This document shows, in pieces, positions 1-8,538 of a stretch of 64,000 nt of DNA. The notes under the pieces were generated by a model. That model saw only the letters and a program-made list of their open reading frames with translations, had not been told where the DNA came from and searched no databases. The DNA is taken from assembly GCA_963169045.1 (NCBI GenBank), contig CAUJDF010000057.1:62001-126000 (forward strand), in the 5' to 3' direction. The stretch comes from Myxococcota bacterium (GTDB lineage: Bacteria > Myxococcota_A > Bradymonadia > UBA7976 > UBA1532). Position 1 is the first letter of the stretch, and each line of letters begins with the position of its first letter. The position numbers were made by a program, and so were the translations under genes.

Positions 1-1124
1 CCCAGGCCGCCTGGGACCTCAGCCGGCTCATCGACGGCGCCGCCGTCCCCGGCCAGCCCGTCTTCATCTACGGCGTCTCCTATGGCACGTGGTGGGCCCA
101 CCGCTACCTGCAGCTCTTCCCCGCCCAGGCCAGCGGGGTCGTCCTCGACTCGATCTGCCCGCCCGGCGGCTGCGCCGTCTCGCTCTACGACGCCGGCTTC
201 GACGAGGTGGCGCGCATGCTGCTCGAGGCGTGCTCGCGCGACGCGGACTGCGCGGCCCGCCTCGGCGCGGACGCCGTGGGCCGCGCCGAGCGCCTGTACC
301 GCCGCCTCGGCGAGGGGCACTGCCCCGCGGTCGCCGCCGACGGCCTCGACCCGGCGACCCTGCGGCGCGCGCTCGCGGCGCTGCTCACCGACTGGTCGTT
401 GCGCGCCGCCATCCCCGCCGTCGTGTACCGGTTCGACCGCTGCGCCGCCGGCGACGTCGCCGCGCTGCGCGTGTTTCTCGGCCGGCTGCGCGGCGGCGGC
501 CCGCCCGGCACCGCCATGGCGGAGCCGCTCTTCTCGCTCGTCCTCAACCGGCACATCGGCCTGTCGGAGATGTGGGGCGATCCCGCGCTCGACGCCGCCG
601 AGCTCGCGCGCTGGGAGGCGCGCCTGCTGGTCTCCACGGGGAGCTCGGTCACGTCCGCCCGCGCCCGCCCGTCCTGGCCGACGTACCCGCCGGACCGCTA
701 CGCCGGCGCCTGGGCCCACACCGACGTGCCGATGCTGATGATGAACGGCTCGCTCGACCCGCAGACGCCGCTCTCGATCGCGCGCCTCGCCGCGGACCAC
801 TTCGACGGACCGCGGCAGCGCTTCGTGCGGGTGCCCGGCGCCGCCCACGGCGTCATCCAGCAGGCGCCCACGCGCTCCGGCACGCCGTGCGGCATGTCGT
901 TGCTCGGCGCCTTCCTGCGCGACCCGGACGCCCCGCCCGACGAGGCCTGCCTCGCCGACCTGCTCCCCGTCGCCTTCACCGCCGAGCCCGCCACCGCCGA
1001 GTTCCTCTTCGGCGTGCCCGACCTCTGGGACACGCCGCGCGAGCGCGCCGGCCGCGACGCCGCCCCCGCGCCGCCCCCGGGCTGGGACGACGTGCGGCGC
1101 GCCTTCTGGGAATCCACGCCGTAG
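1..1124 (+). CDS. alpha/beta hydrolase, TAP-like peptidase family (5' end cut by window)
   Basis: The frame is open from base 3, so the N-terminus lies outside the window; 373 residues remain. Near the visible start is the nucleophile elbow GVSYGTWW (G-x-S-x-G), followed by VVLDSICPP. The distal part has the other triad elements in the usual order: an acid in MMNGSLDPQTPL and a histidine in VPGAAHGVI. This late Asp-then-His arrangement with a TAP-like C-terminal region is typical of S33-type serine aminopeptidases or esterases. Cysteine pairs in the lid region suggest export, but the signal peptide cannot be seen. Substrate cannot be inferred. The next gene starts shortly after the stop on the same strand. 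Confidence 0.8.
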   Translation, partial: QAAWDLSRLIDGAAVPGQPVFIYGVSYGTWWAHRYLQLFPAQASGVVLDSICPPGGCAVSLYDAGFDEVARMLLEACSRDADCAARLGADAVGRAERLYRRLGEGHCPAVAADGLDPATLRRALAALLTDWSLRAAIPAVVYRFDRCAAGDVAALRVFLGRLRGGGPPGTAMAEPLFSLVLNRHIGLSEMWGDPALDAAELARWEARLLVSTGSSVTSARARPSWPTYPPDRYAGAWAHTDVPMLMMNGSLDPQTPLSIARLAADHFDGPRQRFVRVPGAAHGVIQQAPTRSGTPCGMSLLGAFLRDPDAPPDEACLADLLPVAFTAEPATAEFLFGVPDLWDTPRERAGRDAAPAPPPGWDDVRRAFWESTP

Positions 1125-1185
1125 CCGCGGACGGATGGCGCCGACGTGGACAGCGTGCCGCGTCTGGCTCACGATGGCCGGCGCG

Positions 1186-2688
1186 ATGTCCCCCGAACCC
1201 TCGCCCGAGCGACGCTGGTGGGTCGCCGCCGCCGTCGTCGGCCTGCTCGCGGCGCTGCCCTACGCCGTGCTGCGCCACCTGCCGCTCGTCGACCTCCCGC
1301 TGCACCAGCTCGCGGTGGCGATCCGCGCTGATTCCGCAGCATTCTCGCAGTATTACGAGAACGCGCCGGCGACGCTCCCCTACTGGCTGCCGACGTGGCT
1401 CGGCGCGCTGGCGGCGCCGGCGATCGGGGCGGAGGCGGGCGCGCGCCTCGTCGTCGCGCTGTACGCGCTGGCGCTGCCGCTCGCCGGCGGCCTCGTGGCG
1501 CGCGCGTCGGGCCGCAGCGGGTGGTGGGGGCTGCTGCTCGCGCCCTTCGTCCTCGAGTTCAACCTCGCGTACGGCTTCGTCGCCTACTGCGTCGGGGGCC
1601 TGCTCGTCCTGCTGGTCGTCGCCGCGGCGCTCCGGGCCGAGCAGGGCAGCGCGGCGGCGCCCGTCGCGCTGGCGTCGCTCGCCGTCGGCTGGACGCACCC
1701 GCAGATGGCCGTCGTGGCCGTGGGCTTCTGCGCCGGCCTGCAGCTGCTGAACCGCGGCGCGCCCGCGAGGCGCCGGCTCGCCATCGTCGCCGCGTCGCTG
1801 CCCGCGCTCTTGCCGTCGGCGCTCTGGTTCGCCGACCCGGAGCGCGCCACCGAGGCGTTCGCCGCGAACGCGCCGGTGTTCGCCGGCTTCGGGGAGCTCC
1901 TGGCCGGCCTCGGCGGCTTCACCGTGGACGTCTTCCCCGGCCCGCTCGAGGAGGCGCTCCTCGGCCTGGCCGTCGTCCTCGTCGCCGCGAGCTGGTGGCG
2001 CCGCCGCCCGACGCTTCGCGACCTGCGCTTCGCGATCGCCGCGCTCGGCTTCCTCGCGCTGTACTTCGTCACGCCCTGGGACTGGAACGGCCAGGCCGTC
2101 TGCCAGCGGCTCCCCTTCCTGGCGCTGCTCTGCCTGCCGCTGCTCCCCTCGCCCGCCGCCCCGCCCGGCGCGGTGCGGCTGGCGCTGGCGGCGCTCGCCG
2201 TGGTGGGCGTCGTCAACACCGGCCTCGTCCTGTGCGGCTTCGACCGCGACACCGCGCCCCCGATCGACGCGCTCGCCGCCGGCACGCCCGAGGGCGCCCG
2301 CCTCGCCTATGTCGCCTACGACGTGCGCTCGCCGTGGGTGCATGCACCCGCCTGCATGCACGCCGGCGCCTGGATCACGCTGCGCCGCGGCGGCGTCTAC
2401 GCATTCCACTTCAACCGCCTCACGAGCCGCTACTCCGCCGCCGTCCCCGCCGAGCAGACGCTCGTCGGCCGCGAGCTCGCCTTCTCGCGACGCCTGCGCG
2501 ACACCGGCCGGCCGCTCGTCGTCCCGCGGGCGCGCCTCGCCTTCTGGGACACGATCCTCGTGCGCTGGCCCGAGGGCATGCCGCCGGTCCTGCCGGTCGA
2601 CGTCCCGCGCGAGGCCGTCTTGTCGCTCGAGCAGGTGGGGCAATGGGGTCTGTTGCGTCTGCGACCGGAGCTTGCGACGGGCATCTAA
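1186..2688 (+). CDS. multi-pass membrane protein of unknown function
   Basis: About 500 residues with roughly ten hydrophobic helices, beginning WWVAAAVVGLLAALPYAV, then the motif HLPLVDLPLHQ in the first extracytoplasmic loop. A Pro/Asp/His-containing loop after the first helix resembles GT-C-type glycosyltransferase and mannosyltransferase scaffolds, but I do not see a decisive catalytic motif, so no function is assigned. The soluble C-terminal part (from about residue 360) has two Cys near VHAPACMHAG. Upstream in-frame ATGs at 1135 and 1174 are possible; 1186 was preferred because the charged MSPEPSPERRWW segment directly precedes the first helix. Translation from 1135 would add 17 residues. 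Confidence 0.7.
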   Translation: MSPEPSPERRWWVAAAVVGLLAALPYAVLRHLPLVDLPLHQLAVAIRADSAAFSQYYENAPATLPYWLPTWLGALAAPAIGAEAGARLVVALYALALPLAGGLVARASGRSGWWGLLLAPFVLEFNLAYGFVAYCVGGLLVLLVVAAALRAEQGSAAAPVALASLAVGWTHPQMAVVAVGFCAGLQLLNRGAPARRRLAIVAASLPALLPSALWFADPERATEAFAANAPVFAGFGELLAGLGGFTVDVFPGPLEEALLGLAVVLVAASWWRRRPTLRDLRFAIAALGFLALYFVTPWDWNGQAVCQRLPFLALLCLPLLPSPAAPPGAVRLALAALAVVGVVNTGLVLCGFDRDTAPPIDALAAGTPEGARLAYVAYDVRSPWVHAPACMHAGAWITLRRGGVYAFHFNRLTSRYSAAVPAEQTLVGRELAFSRRLRDTGRPLVVPRARLAFWDTILVRWPEGMPPVLPVDVPREAVLSLEQVGQWGLLRLRPELATGI

Positions 2689-2740
2689 AGCCGATAGGAA
2701 TTACCGGAAATCAGCGTGGTTTGGGGGAGCGTCCGACGCC

Positions 2741-3025
2741 ATGAGCAAGGCGAAGATCCGAATTCCGACGCCGCTGCGTTCGTTCACCGGCGGCTCCGAC
2801 GAGGTGGAGATCGATGGCGCGGACGTGCGCGCCGCGCTGCGCCACCTCGGCGAGAAGCACGGCGGCCTCCTGCCGCGCATCCTCGACGCCGAGGGCGGCC
2901 TGCGCCCGTTCGTGAACCTGTACGTGAGCGGCAAGAACATCCGCGCGTTGAACGGCCTCGACACCGAGGTGAAGGACGGCGACGTGCTGTCCATCGTCCC
3001 GGCGGTGGCCGGAGGTGTTTTCTGA
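2741..3025 (+). CDS. CysO/MoaD-like sulfur carrier protein
   Basis: A 94-residue beta-grasp protein: IRIPTPLRSFTGG at the N-terminus, a MoaD/ThiS-like fold and the ending PAVAGGVF. Carriers of this family are adenylated and thiocarboxylated on the last glycine of a GG tail. Here two residues (Val-Phe) follow the GG, so the translated protein should need trimming. It is followed with a 1-base overlap (TGATG) by an E1-like enzyme with a rhodanese domain and then by a CysM-like synthase, the arrangement of the actinobacterial CysO-MoeZ-CysM cysteine pathway. The ATG at 2741 lies just after the previous stop and fits the family length. The alternative is a MoaD for molybdopterin, less likely given the neighbour. 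Confidence 0.85.
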   Translation: MSKAKIRIPTPLRSFTGGSDEVEIDGADVRAALRHLGEKHGGLLPRILDAEGGLRPFVNLYVSGKNIRALNGLDTEVKDGDVLSIVPAVAGGVF

Positions 3026-4197
3026 TGAAGGCCAAGGACCTGCGGCTGGCCGAGCTCCGCTCGTCCATCCCCGAGCTCGATCCGCGCGAGGCGCTGGCGC
3101 TGCAGGCCCGCGGCGCGGTGCTCGTCGACGTGCGCGAGGCCGACGAGATCGCGCAGGGCAGCGCCCCGGGCGCGCTCCGCCTCGGCCGCGGCTTCCTCGA
3201 GCTGCGCATCGAGGACGCCGTGCCCGACGCCGGCACGACCCTCGTGACCATGTGCGCCGGCGGCGTGCGCTCGCTGCTCGCCGCCGACGACCTGCGCCGC
3301 CTCGGCTACACCGACGTGCGCTCCGTCCGCGGCGGCTTCAACCGCTGGAAGAACGACGGCCTGCCCATCGAGGTGCCGCGCACGCTCGACGCCGGGCAGC
3401 GCGAGCGCTACGGCCGTCACCTGCTCATGCCCGAGGTCGGCGAGAAGGGGCAGTTCAAGCTGCTCGACGCGCGCGTCCTCTGCATCGGCGCCGGCGGCCT
3501 CGGCTCGCCCGTCGCGCTCTACCTGGCGGCGGCCGGCGTCGGCACGATCGGCATCATCGACGACGACGTCGTCGACCGCTCCAACCTGCAGCGCCAGATC
3601 CTGCACACCGACGACCGCGTGGGCACGCCCAAGGTCGAGTCGGCGAAGACCGCCCTGCTCGCGCTCAACCCGTCGCTGAAGGTGCGCACGCACCAGACGC
3701 GTCTGAGCAGCGAGAACGTCGACGAGATCTTCCGCGACTACGATGTGATCGTCGACGGGTCCGACAACTTCCCCACGCGCTACCTCGTGAACGACGCGTG
3801 CGTGAAGTTCCGGATCCCGAACGTGCACGGCTCGATCTTCCGCTTCGAGGGGCAGGTCACCGTCTTCGACCCGTTCAACGCGAAGCGGAAGGGGCCCTGC
3901 TACCGCTGCCTGTACCCCGAGCCGCCCCCGCCCGAGCTGGCGCCGTCATGCGCCGAGGCCGGCGTGCTCGGGGTGCTGCCGGGCATCATCGGCGTGCTCG
4001 AGGCCATCGAGACGGTGAAGCTCATCCTCGGCCTCGGCGACCCGCTCGTCGGGCGCCTCCTGCAGTACGACGCGCTGCGCCAGGAGTTCATGGAGCTCCA
4101 GATCGACCACGATCCGCACTGCCGCTACTGCGCCGAGGGCGCGGCGTTCCCGGGCTATGTCGACTACGCGCAGGTCTGCGCGGCGCCATCCAACTGA
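3025..4197 (+). CDS. rhodanese-ThiF/MoeB-type sulfur carrier adenylyltransferase
   Basis: A 390-residue enzyme with two domains. Residues about 20-115 are a rhodanese domain with the persulfide loop VTMCAGGVRS. Residues about 125-390 are a ThiF/MoeB E1-like domain with the nucleotide motif CIGAGGLGSP, DDDVVDRSNLQRQ, and zinc-type cysteine pairs CYRC and CRYC near the C-terminus. It should adenylate the C-terminal glycine of the carrier encoded just upstream and pass sulfur to it. In MOCS3 and MoeZ the rhodanese domain is C-terminal, whereas here it comes first. The start ATG overlaps the carrier stop and is preceded by GGAGGTG. The downstream cysteine-synthase gene overlaps by one base, so the three genes are translationally coupled. 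Confidence 0.9.
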   Translation: MKAKDLRLAELRSSIPELDPREALALQARGAVLVDVREADEIAQGSAPGALRLGRGFLELRIEDAVPDAGTTLVTMCAGGVRSLLAADDLRRLGYTDVRSVRGGFNRWKNDGLPIEVPRTLDAGQRERYGRHLLMPEVGEKGQFKLLDARVLCIGAGGLGSPVALYLAAAGVGTIGIIDDDVVDRSNLQRQILHTDDRVGTPKVESAKTALLALNPSLKVRTHQTRLSSENVDEIFRDYDVIVDGSDNFPTRYLVNDACVKFRIPNVHGSIFRFEGQVTVFDPFNAKRKGPCYRCLYPEPPPPELAPSCAEAGVLGVLPGIIGVLEAIETVKLILGLGDPLVGRLLQYDALRQEFMELQIDHDPHCRYCAEGAAFPGYVDYAQVCAAPSN

Positions 4198-5102
4198 TGC
4201 GCCACGCCATCCTCGACGGCGTCGGCGGCACGCCCCTGATCGAGCTCACCGACGACACGCTCCCCCGGGGCGTGCGCCTGTTCGCGAAGCTCGAGTCGGT
4301 CAACCCCGGCGGCTCCATCAAGGACCGCCCCGTGTCGCGCATGATCACCCAGGCCCTCGAGGCCGGGAAGTTCGAGGGCGGCCGTCGCCTGCTCGACTCC
4401 TCCTCGGGGAACGCCGGCATCGCCTACGCCATGCTCGGCGCGGCGCTCGGCGTACCGGTGACGATCGTGGTGCCCGGCAATGCGTCGAGAGAGCGGCAGG
4501 AGCGCATCCGCGCCCACGGCGCCGAGCTGATCCTGACCGACCCCATCGAGGGCTACGACTTCGCGCTCCGCGAGGCGCGCCGTCTGGGCATCGAGCGCGC
4601 CGACCGCTACTGGCACTGCGACCAGTACGGCAACGAGAACAACTGGCGGGCGCACTACGAAGGCACCGGCGTCGAGATCCTCGAGCAGGTGCGCGCGCGC
4701 ACGGGCGGCGCCCCCGACTGCTTCGTCGGCGGCGTCGGCACCGGCGGCACGATCACCGGGACCGGCCGGCGCCTGCGCGAAGAGAACCCCGGCGTCCGCA
4801 TCGTGTCGGTCATCCCCGATGTGTTCCCCGGCATCGAAGGGCTCAAGCCCCTGGGCGATCCGCACGATATCGTCCCTGCGATCCTCGACGAGTCGCTCAT
4901 CGACGACCGTGTGGACGTGACGATGGAGGACGCCATCCGCATCTGTCATCGCCTGGCGCGCCGCGGTCTGTTCGTGGGCCCCTCTTCGGGTGCCTACGTG
5001 CACGTGGCGCTGCAGCAGGCGATGAGCGGGCGGTACCCCGTCGTCGTGACCCTCCTGAACGACACCGGGGAGCGCTACGTCTCGACCGAGATGTGGCGCT
5101 GA
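4197..5102 (+). CDS. cysM: PLP-dependent cysteine synthase, CysM type
   Basis: A 301-residue fold-type II PLP enzyme. The N-terminus has GGTPLIEL and the lysine motif NPGGSIKDRPVSRM, where Lys binds PLP; the SSSGNAGIAYA loop binds substrate and GGVGTGGTITGTGRRL holds the PLP phosphate. Length and motifs match the OASS/CysM family. Because it is coupled to a sulfur-carrier gene and its activating enzyme, it probably takes sulfur from the carrier thiocarboxylate and adds it to O-phosphoserine or O-acetylserine, as in mycobacteria; the acceptor is inference. The ATG overlaps the previous stop by one base (TGATG). Confidence 0.9.
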   Translation: MRHAILDGVGGTPLIELTDDTLPRGVRLFAKLESVNPGGSIKDRPVSRMITQALEAGKFEGGRRLLDSSSGNAGIAYAMLGAALGVPVTIVVPGNASRERQERIRAHGAELILTDPIEGYDFALREARRLGIERADRYWHCDQYGNENNWRAHYEGTGVEILEQVRARTGGAPDCFVGGVGTGGTITGTGRRLREENPGVRIVSVIPDVFPGIEGLKPLGDPHDIVPAILDESLIDDRVDVTMEDAIRICHRLARRGLFVGPSSGAYVHVALQQAMSGRYPVVVTLLNDTGERYVSTEMWR

Positions 5103-5169
5103 CCCTGCCGCCGCGACGCACGCCGGGGATGCTTGACGCGCGAGGGCGTCGGCAGCCTAATGGGCCCAA

Positions 5170-6924
5170 ATGAGCGAGCCCCTCATCTGTCCTCGTTGCC
5201 GCTACGAGCCCTTCCGGGGCGAGGCCGGCGACCGCTGCCCGAACGAAGGCAGCGTCCTCGTGCTCAAGCGGCACTGGGAGGCGCGCCCGAACGACCCCAT
5301 GTTCGGGCGGATGCTCGGCGGCAAGTACGCCGTCGTCGGGCTCGTCGGCGAGGGCGGCTTCGGCTCGGTCTACCGCGCGATCCAGGAGCCGGTCGGGCGG
5401 CCGGTGGCCGTCAAGTGCCTGGCCGAGAACCAGCAGCGCAACGAAGACCTGCGACAGCGCTTCTTCCGCGAGGCGCGCGTCGTCGCCCGCCTCAACCACC
5501 CGTCGACGGTGGTGTTGCACGACTACGGCGAAGAGGCCGACGGCCGCCTCTTCATGGTGTTCGAGCTCGTCGAGGGCCTCTCGCTCGTCGAGGTGCTGCG
5601 CCGCGACGCCCCGCTGACGCCGCGGCGCGCCATCCTGCTGATGCGCGGCGTGCTCGGCGCGCTGTCCGAGGCGCACTCCCTCGGCCTCGTCCATCGCGAC
5701 CTGAAGCCCTCGAACATCATGATCGTGCGCGGCTCCTTCGGTGAAGAGGACGTGAAGGTCCTCGACTTCGGCATCGCCAAGGTCATCAGCGGCGAGGCCC
5801 ACAAGGACCGCCTGCGCACGCGTCAGGGCCTCGTGCTCGGCACGCCCCACTACATGGCGCCGGAGCAGGCGCGCGGTGACGACGTCGACGTGCGCAGCGA
5901 CCTGTACTCGGTGGGCGTGCTGCTCTTCGAGGCGCTGACGGGCAAGCCGCCGTTCGACGCGCAGTCCGACATCGCCGTGCTGATGGCGCAGATCCAGCAG
6001 CCGATCCCCAAGCTGCCGCCCGATCTCGACGTCCCCGGACCGCTGGCGGAGGTGGTCGAGCGGGCCCTGCAGAAGAAGCCCGCCGAGCGCTTCCAGACCG
6101 CCGAGGAGATGGCGACGGCGCTGCTGCGCTCCGTCGACGGCCTGTTCGGCACCATCCACCCGCCGGCGGCGAGCACCGAGCCCTCGCCGACGACGGTCAT
6201 GGCGACGACGCGCAAGTCCGCCGAGGCGCCCGCGCCGGACCAGACGTCGACCGAGATGCCGGCGCTGCGGCCCGAGCCGACGAACGACGAGGAGCCCGCG
6301 CTGGCGATGGCGCTCGAGGAGACGCCCGCCGTCGACCTCGAGGCCGAGCCGCCGCCGCAGGCGCGGGTGGTCCCGCCCGCCGAGGCCGCCGAGTTCGGCA
6401 ACGACTTCACCGAGCAGGTCGACCTCCCCGCCGAGCGGACGGAGCCCGCCGATCCGCGCCGCGCCGAGCGCGACAGCGGGCAACTGCAGGGCGAGCGGAT
6501 CTCGGTCGCGGTGCCCGCCCCGAAGAAGCGCAACGGCACCATCGCCGCCGCGGTCGCCATGGTCGTCGCCGGCGGCGCGGCGAGCGCGTGGTGGCTGACG
6601 CAGCGCGAGGCGCAGGACGAGCAGGACCAGACGCCGGTGGTGGTGGGCGTGACGATCGCGCCGCCCGACGCCGCGCCGCCGCCCGAGAACACGCCCGACG
6701 CGCCGCCGCTCCCGAAGGAACCCTACGCGCGCGCCGTCGAGCTCGCCCGCCGCCAGGAGCTCGAGGCCGCCGAGTTCGCCCTGCTCGACGCCTTCGCCGC
6801 CGCCGACGGCGCCGCCCGGGCCGAGCTCGCGAAGCGCGTCCGCGGCGACAGCTCGCTGCGCGACGTGGCCGCCCGCCCCGCCGTGCAGGCCGCGCTGAGC
6901 TCCGCCGAGGGCGCCACGCCCTGA
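5170..6924 (+). CDS. membrane-anchored Ser/Thr protein kinase (Hanks type)
   Basis: A 584-residue protein. Residues 1-30 form a zinc-ribbon-like CPRC...CPNEG segment. Kinase motifs follow: GEGGFGSVYR (P-loop), VAVK lysine, HRDLKPSN catalytic loop around residue 175, DFGIAKV, and APEQ. A Pro/Glu-rich linker of about 150 residues leads to one transmembrane helix near residues 457-475 (TIAAAVAMVVAGGAASAWWL) and a roughly 100-residue Ala-rich C-terminal part outside the membrane. The architecture is common in Myxococcota signalling kinases. It stands alone, 67 bases after cysM, and converges on the next minus-strand operon with only 7 bases between stops. Substrates cannot be inferred. Confidence 0.92.
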   Translation: MSEPLICPRCRYEPFRGEAGDRCPNEGSVLVLKRHWEARPNDPMFGRMLGGKYAVVGLVGEGGFGSVYRAIQEPVGRPVAVKCLAENQQRNEDLRQRFFREARVVARLNHPSTVVLHDYGEEADGRLFMVFELVEGLSLVEVLRRDAPLTPRRAILLMRGVLGALSEAHSLGLVHRDLKPSNIMIVRGSFGEEDVKVLDFGIAKVISGEAHKDRLRTRQGLVLGTPHYMAPEQARGDDVDVRSDLYSVGVLLFEALTGKPPFDAQSDIAVLMAQIQQPIPKLPPDLDVPGPLAEVVERALQKKPAERFQTAEEMATALLRSVDGLFGTIHPPAASTEPSPTTVMATTRKSAEAPAPDQTSTEMPALRPEPTNDEEPALAMALEETPAVDLEAEPPPQARVVPPAEAAEFGNDFTEQVDLPAERTEPADPRRAERDSGQLQGERISVAVPAPKKRNGTIAAAVAMVVAGGAASAWWLTQREAQDEQDQTPVVVGVTIAPPDAAPPPENTPDAPPLPKEPYARAVELARRQELEAAEFALLDAFAAADGAARAELAKRVRGDSSLRDVAARPAVQAALSSAEGATP

Positions 6925-6931
6925 ATCCCGT

Positions 6932-7117
6932 TCAGTTGACCGGCTCGGGCGCGGCCGGGACCGTCGGCGTCTTCGCAGCGGCGCGCCGCGCCTGCCACGC
7001 GAACAGCCACGCCTGCTCGAGCCACGCGAACCGCTGTTGCGGCGTGGCCGCGCCAAAGCGCCGCTCCTGATCCGCGCGGTGCACCCGCCACGGATCGTCA
7101 CCCCCCGGGTCGGCCAT
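6932..7117 (-). CDS. small protein paired with a nucleotidyltransferase
   Basis: A 61-residue protein with the signature TPQQRFAWLEQAWLFA in the middle and an Ala/Pro-rich tail. Its ATG lies inside the 3' end of the upstream nucleotidyltransferase gene (20-base overlap), so the two are translated together. Small proteins with a TPEQRLxWLEEA-like helix commonly accompany such nucleotidyltransferases in bacterial genomes (from general familiarity, not a search). It may be a partner or antidote, but no activity can be read from it. Confidence 0.6.
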   Translation of the reverse strand: MADPGGDDPWRVHRADQERRFGAATPQQRFAWLEQAWLFAWQARRAAAKTPTVPAAPEPVN

Positions 7118-7604
7118 CCTCGCCCTCCTCGAGCGCCCGCACGTCCTCGAGGTCGCGCGGGCGGCCCGCCAGCCGCTTGAGGCGGATGAGGTCCGTCCGC
7201 CCGAGCGTCGGGACCGGCAACCCGTCGATCTCGAAGGTGTGGATGCCCGGCGCCGCCTCGTCGTAACGCAGCGGCACGCCGAGCAGGATGTCGACCGCCA
7301 CGAGCGGGTCGGAGGGGTGCGCGAAGGTGAACGCCACCAGCCCCTTCTCCCGCACCCAGCCCTCGCGCGTCTCGGGGACGGCCAGGCCCTCGGGATCGAC
7401 CGGCGGCCGCGCCACCATGCCGAGCGACCGCATCGCCGCCAGCACGTTGCGCACGTTGCCCGGCTCGAGGTCGAGGATGACGTCGAGATCGGCCGTGAAG
7501 CGCGCCACGCCGTGCAGCACCGCGGCGACGCCGCCCGCCACCGCGTAGCGCACGCCGTGGGCGTGCAGCGCCCGCAGCACCCGCTGGAAGGGTCCCTCGC
7601 TCAC
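7098..7604 (-). CDS. nucleotidyltransferase-fold protein (AbiEii/DUF6036-like)
   Basis: A 168-residue protein starting at GTG 7604. It has the polymerase-beta-type motif YAVAGGVAAVLHGV followed by TADLDVIL, a D-x-D metal pair, and a C-terminal PTLGRTDLIRLKRLAGRPRD segment typical of this family, where the last part contacts nucleotide or partner. An in-frame upstream ATG at 7757 would add 51 Arg/Pro-rich residues with no family match, so the GTG was chosen. It is followed by a small overlapping gene. Such pairs occur in type IV toxin-antitoxin-like modules, but the toxic activity is not shown here. Confidence 0.75.
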   Translation of the reverse strand: MSEGPFQRVLRALHAHGVRYAVAGGVAAVLHGVARFTADLDVILDLEPGNVRNVLAAMRSLGMVARPPVDPEGLAVPETREGWVREKGLVAFTFAHPSDPLVAVDILLGVPLRYDEAAPGIHTFEIDGLPVPTLGRTDLIRLKRLAGRPRDLEDVRALEEGEDGRPGG

Positions 7605-7650
7605 GGGGCGCCAGTCTGCTGGACGCGCCCCGGCATGGCAAATGGGCGGG

Positions 7651-8538
7651 TCAGTGCCAGCTGTGCCGGACGGTGAGCGCGAGCGAGGGCCCGGCGAGCG
7701 GCACGTTGGCGCCGCCGTCGCGCCACCACGGATCGAGCCCCAGGTTGAGGGTGGCATCCCAGTGCGGCGCGGCGAGGACGCGGCTCACGTGGACGCCGAG
7801 GCGCAAGCGGTGGCCGTCGCTGTCGGGCACGTCGCGGCCGTCCTCGCGCGCCGCGCCGCGCCAGAGCGCGCCGGCGGTCACGCCGCCGGACCACACGAGG
7901 TCGCGCGCGAACAGCCAGCCGGCGGTGAGGCCGAGCGCGTCGCCCGGGGCATAGCGGACGGGGCCCACGTCCCGCTCGAAGGCGCGCTCGAAGCGGGCGT
8001 CGACGAACGCGCCGTGGGCGGGCACGAACCAGCGCGTCAGTCGGATCGCGGACGTCCAGGCGAAGGCCCCCGCGCCGGTCGCGTCCGCCGCCAGCGGCGA
8101 GGTCGCGTCCTCGGGGGCGCGGCCCGTCGGCAGGCGCAGGCCCGCCTCGACATCGAGCGGGGCCAGCGCCTTCCAGCGCAGCGCCAGCGACGCGTCGCCC
8201 ACGCCCGCCGCCATGTCGCGGGTGTCGCCCGCGCGCCGGTGCTGCATCCGCACCGGCAGCGACCCGTGGACCTGCAGCGACGGCACCCACGGCAGGCGCG
8301 CGCCGGCCCCGAGCGTCCACACCACGTCGTGGGCCGCGTAGTCGTCGTAGCGCGCGTATCGCCCCTGCGCGTCGAAGCGGCCGAGGCCGCCCTCCCAGCC
8401 GACGCGGGCGGCCATCACCGCCGAGGCGCAGCCGGTGACGATCGCCAGGTCGTCGGCCCCGGTCGTCCCGCAGCAGGCCTGGGCGAACGCCGCCCCGGGG
8501 GCCGCCGCGAGCGCCGCGGCGACGAGCGCGGCGCGCAT
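7651..8538 (-). CDS. predicted outer-membrane beta-barrel protein
   Basis: A 295-residue protein with a cleavable signal peptide (MRAALVAAALAAAPGAAFAQA) and then CCGTTG. The rest alternates short amphipathic strands with turns and ends in LALTVRHSWH, where Trp and an aromatic-rich last strand fit a barrel. The start overlaps the stop of the upstream lipoprotein gene (TGATG), so the two are one operon. I do not recognise the exact family; transporter-like barrels of the phenol-degradation type look similar. The operon starts opposite a Crp/Fnr regulator with a palindrome between them. Confidence 0.65.
   Translation of the reverse strand: MRAALVAAALAAAPGAAFAQACCGTTGADDLAIVTGCASAVMAARVGWEGGLGRFDAQGRYARYDDYAAHDVVWTLGAGARLPWVPSLQVHGSLPVRMQHRRAGDTRDMAAGVGDASLALRWKALAPLDVEAGLRLPTGRAPEDATSPLAADATGAGAFAWTSAIRLTRWFVPAHGAFVDARFERAFERDVGPVRYAPGDALGLTAGWLFARDLVWSGGVTAGALWRGAAREDGRDVPDSDGHRLRLGVHVSRVLAAPHWDATLNLGLDPWWRDGGANVPLAGPSLALTVRHSWH

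Noticed and set aside
2338-2361. GTGCATGCAC-type inverted repeat as an operator
   Set aside because: It lies well inside the coding sequence of the membrane protein and reflects codon choice for a His/Ala/Met-containing stretch.
4897-7641. 914-residue open frame on the minus strand opposite the Ser/Thr kinase
   Set aside because: Arg/Gly/Ala-rich shadow frame with no motifs; the plus-strand kinase has clear motifs.
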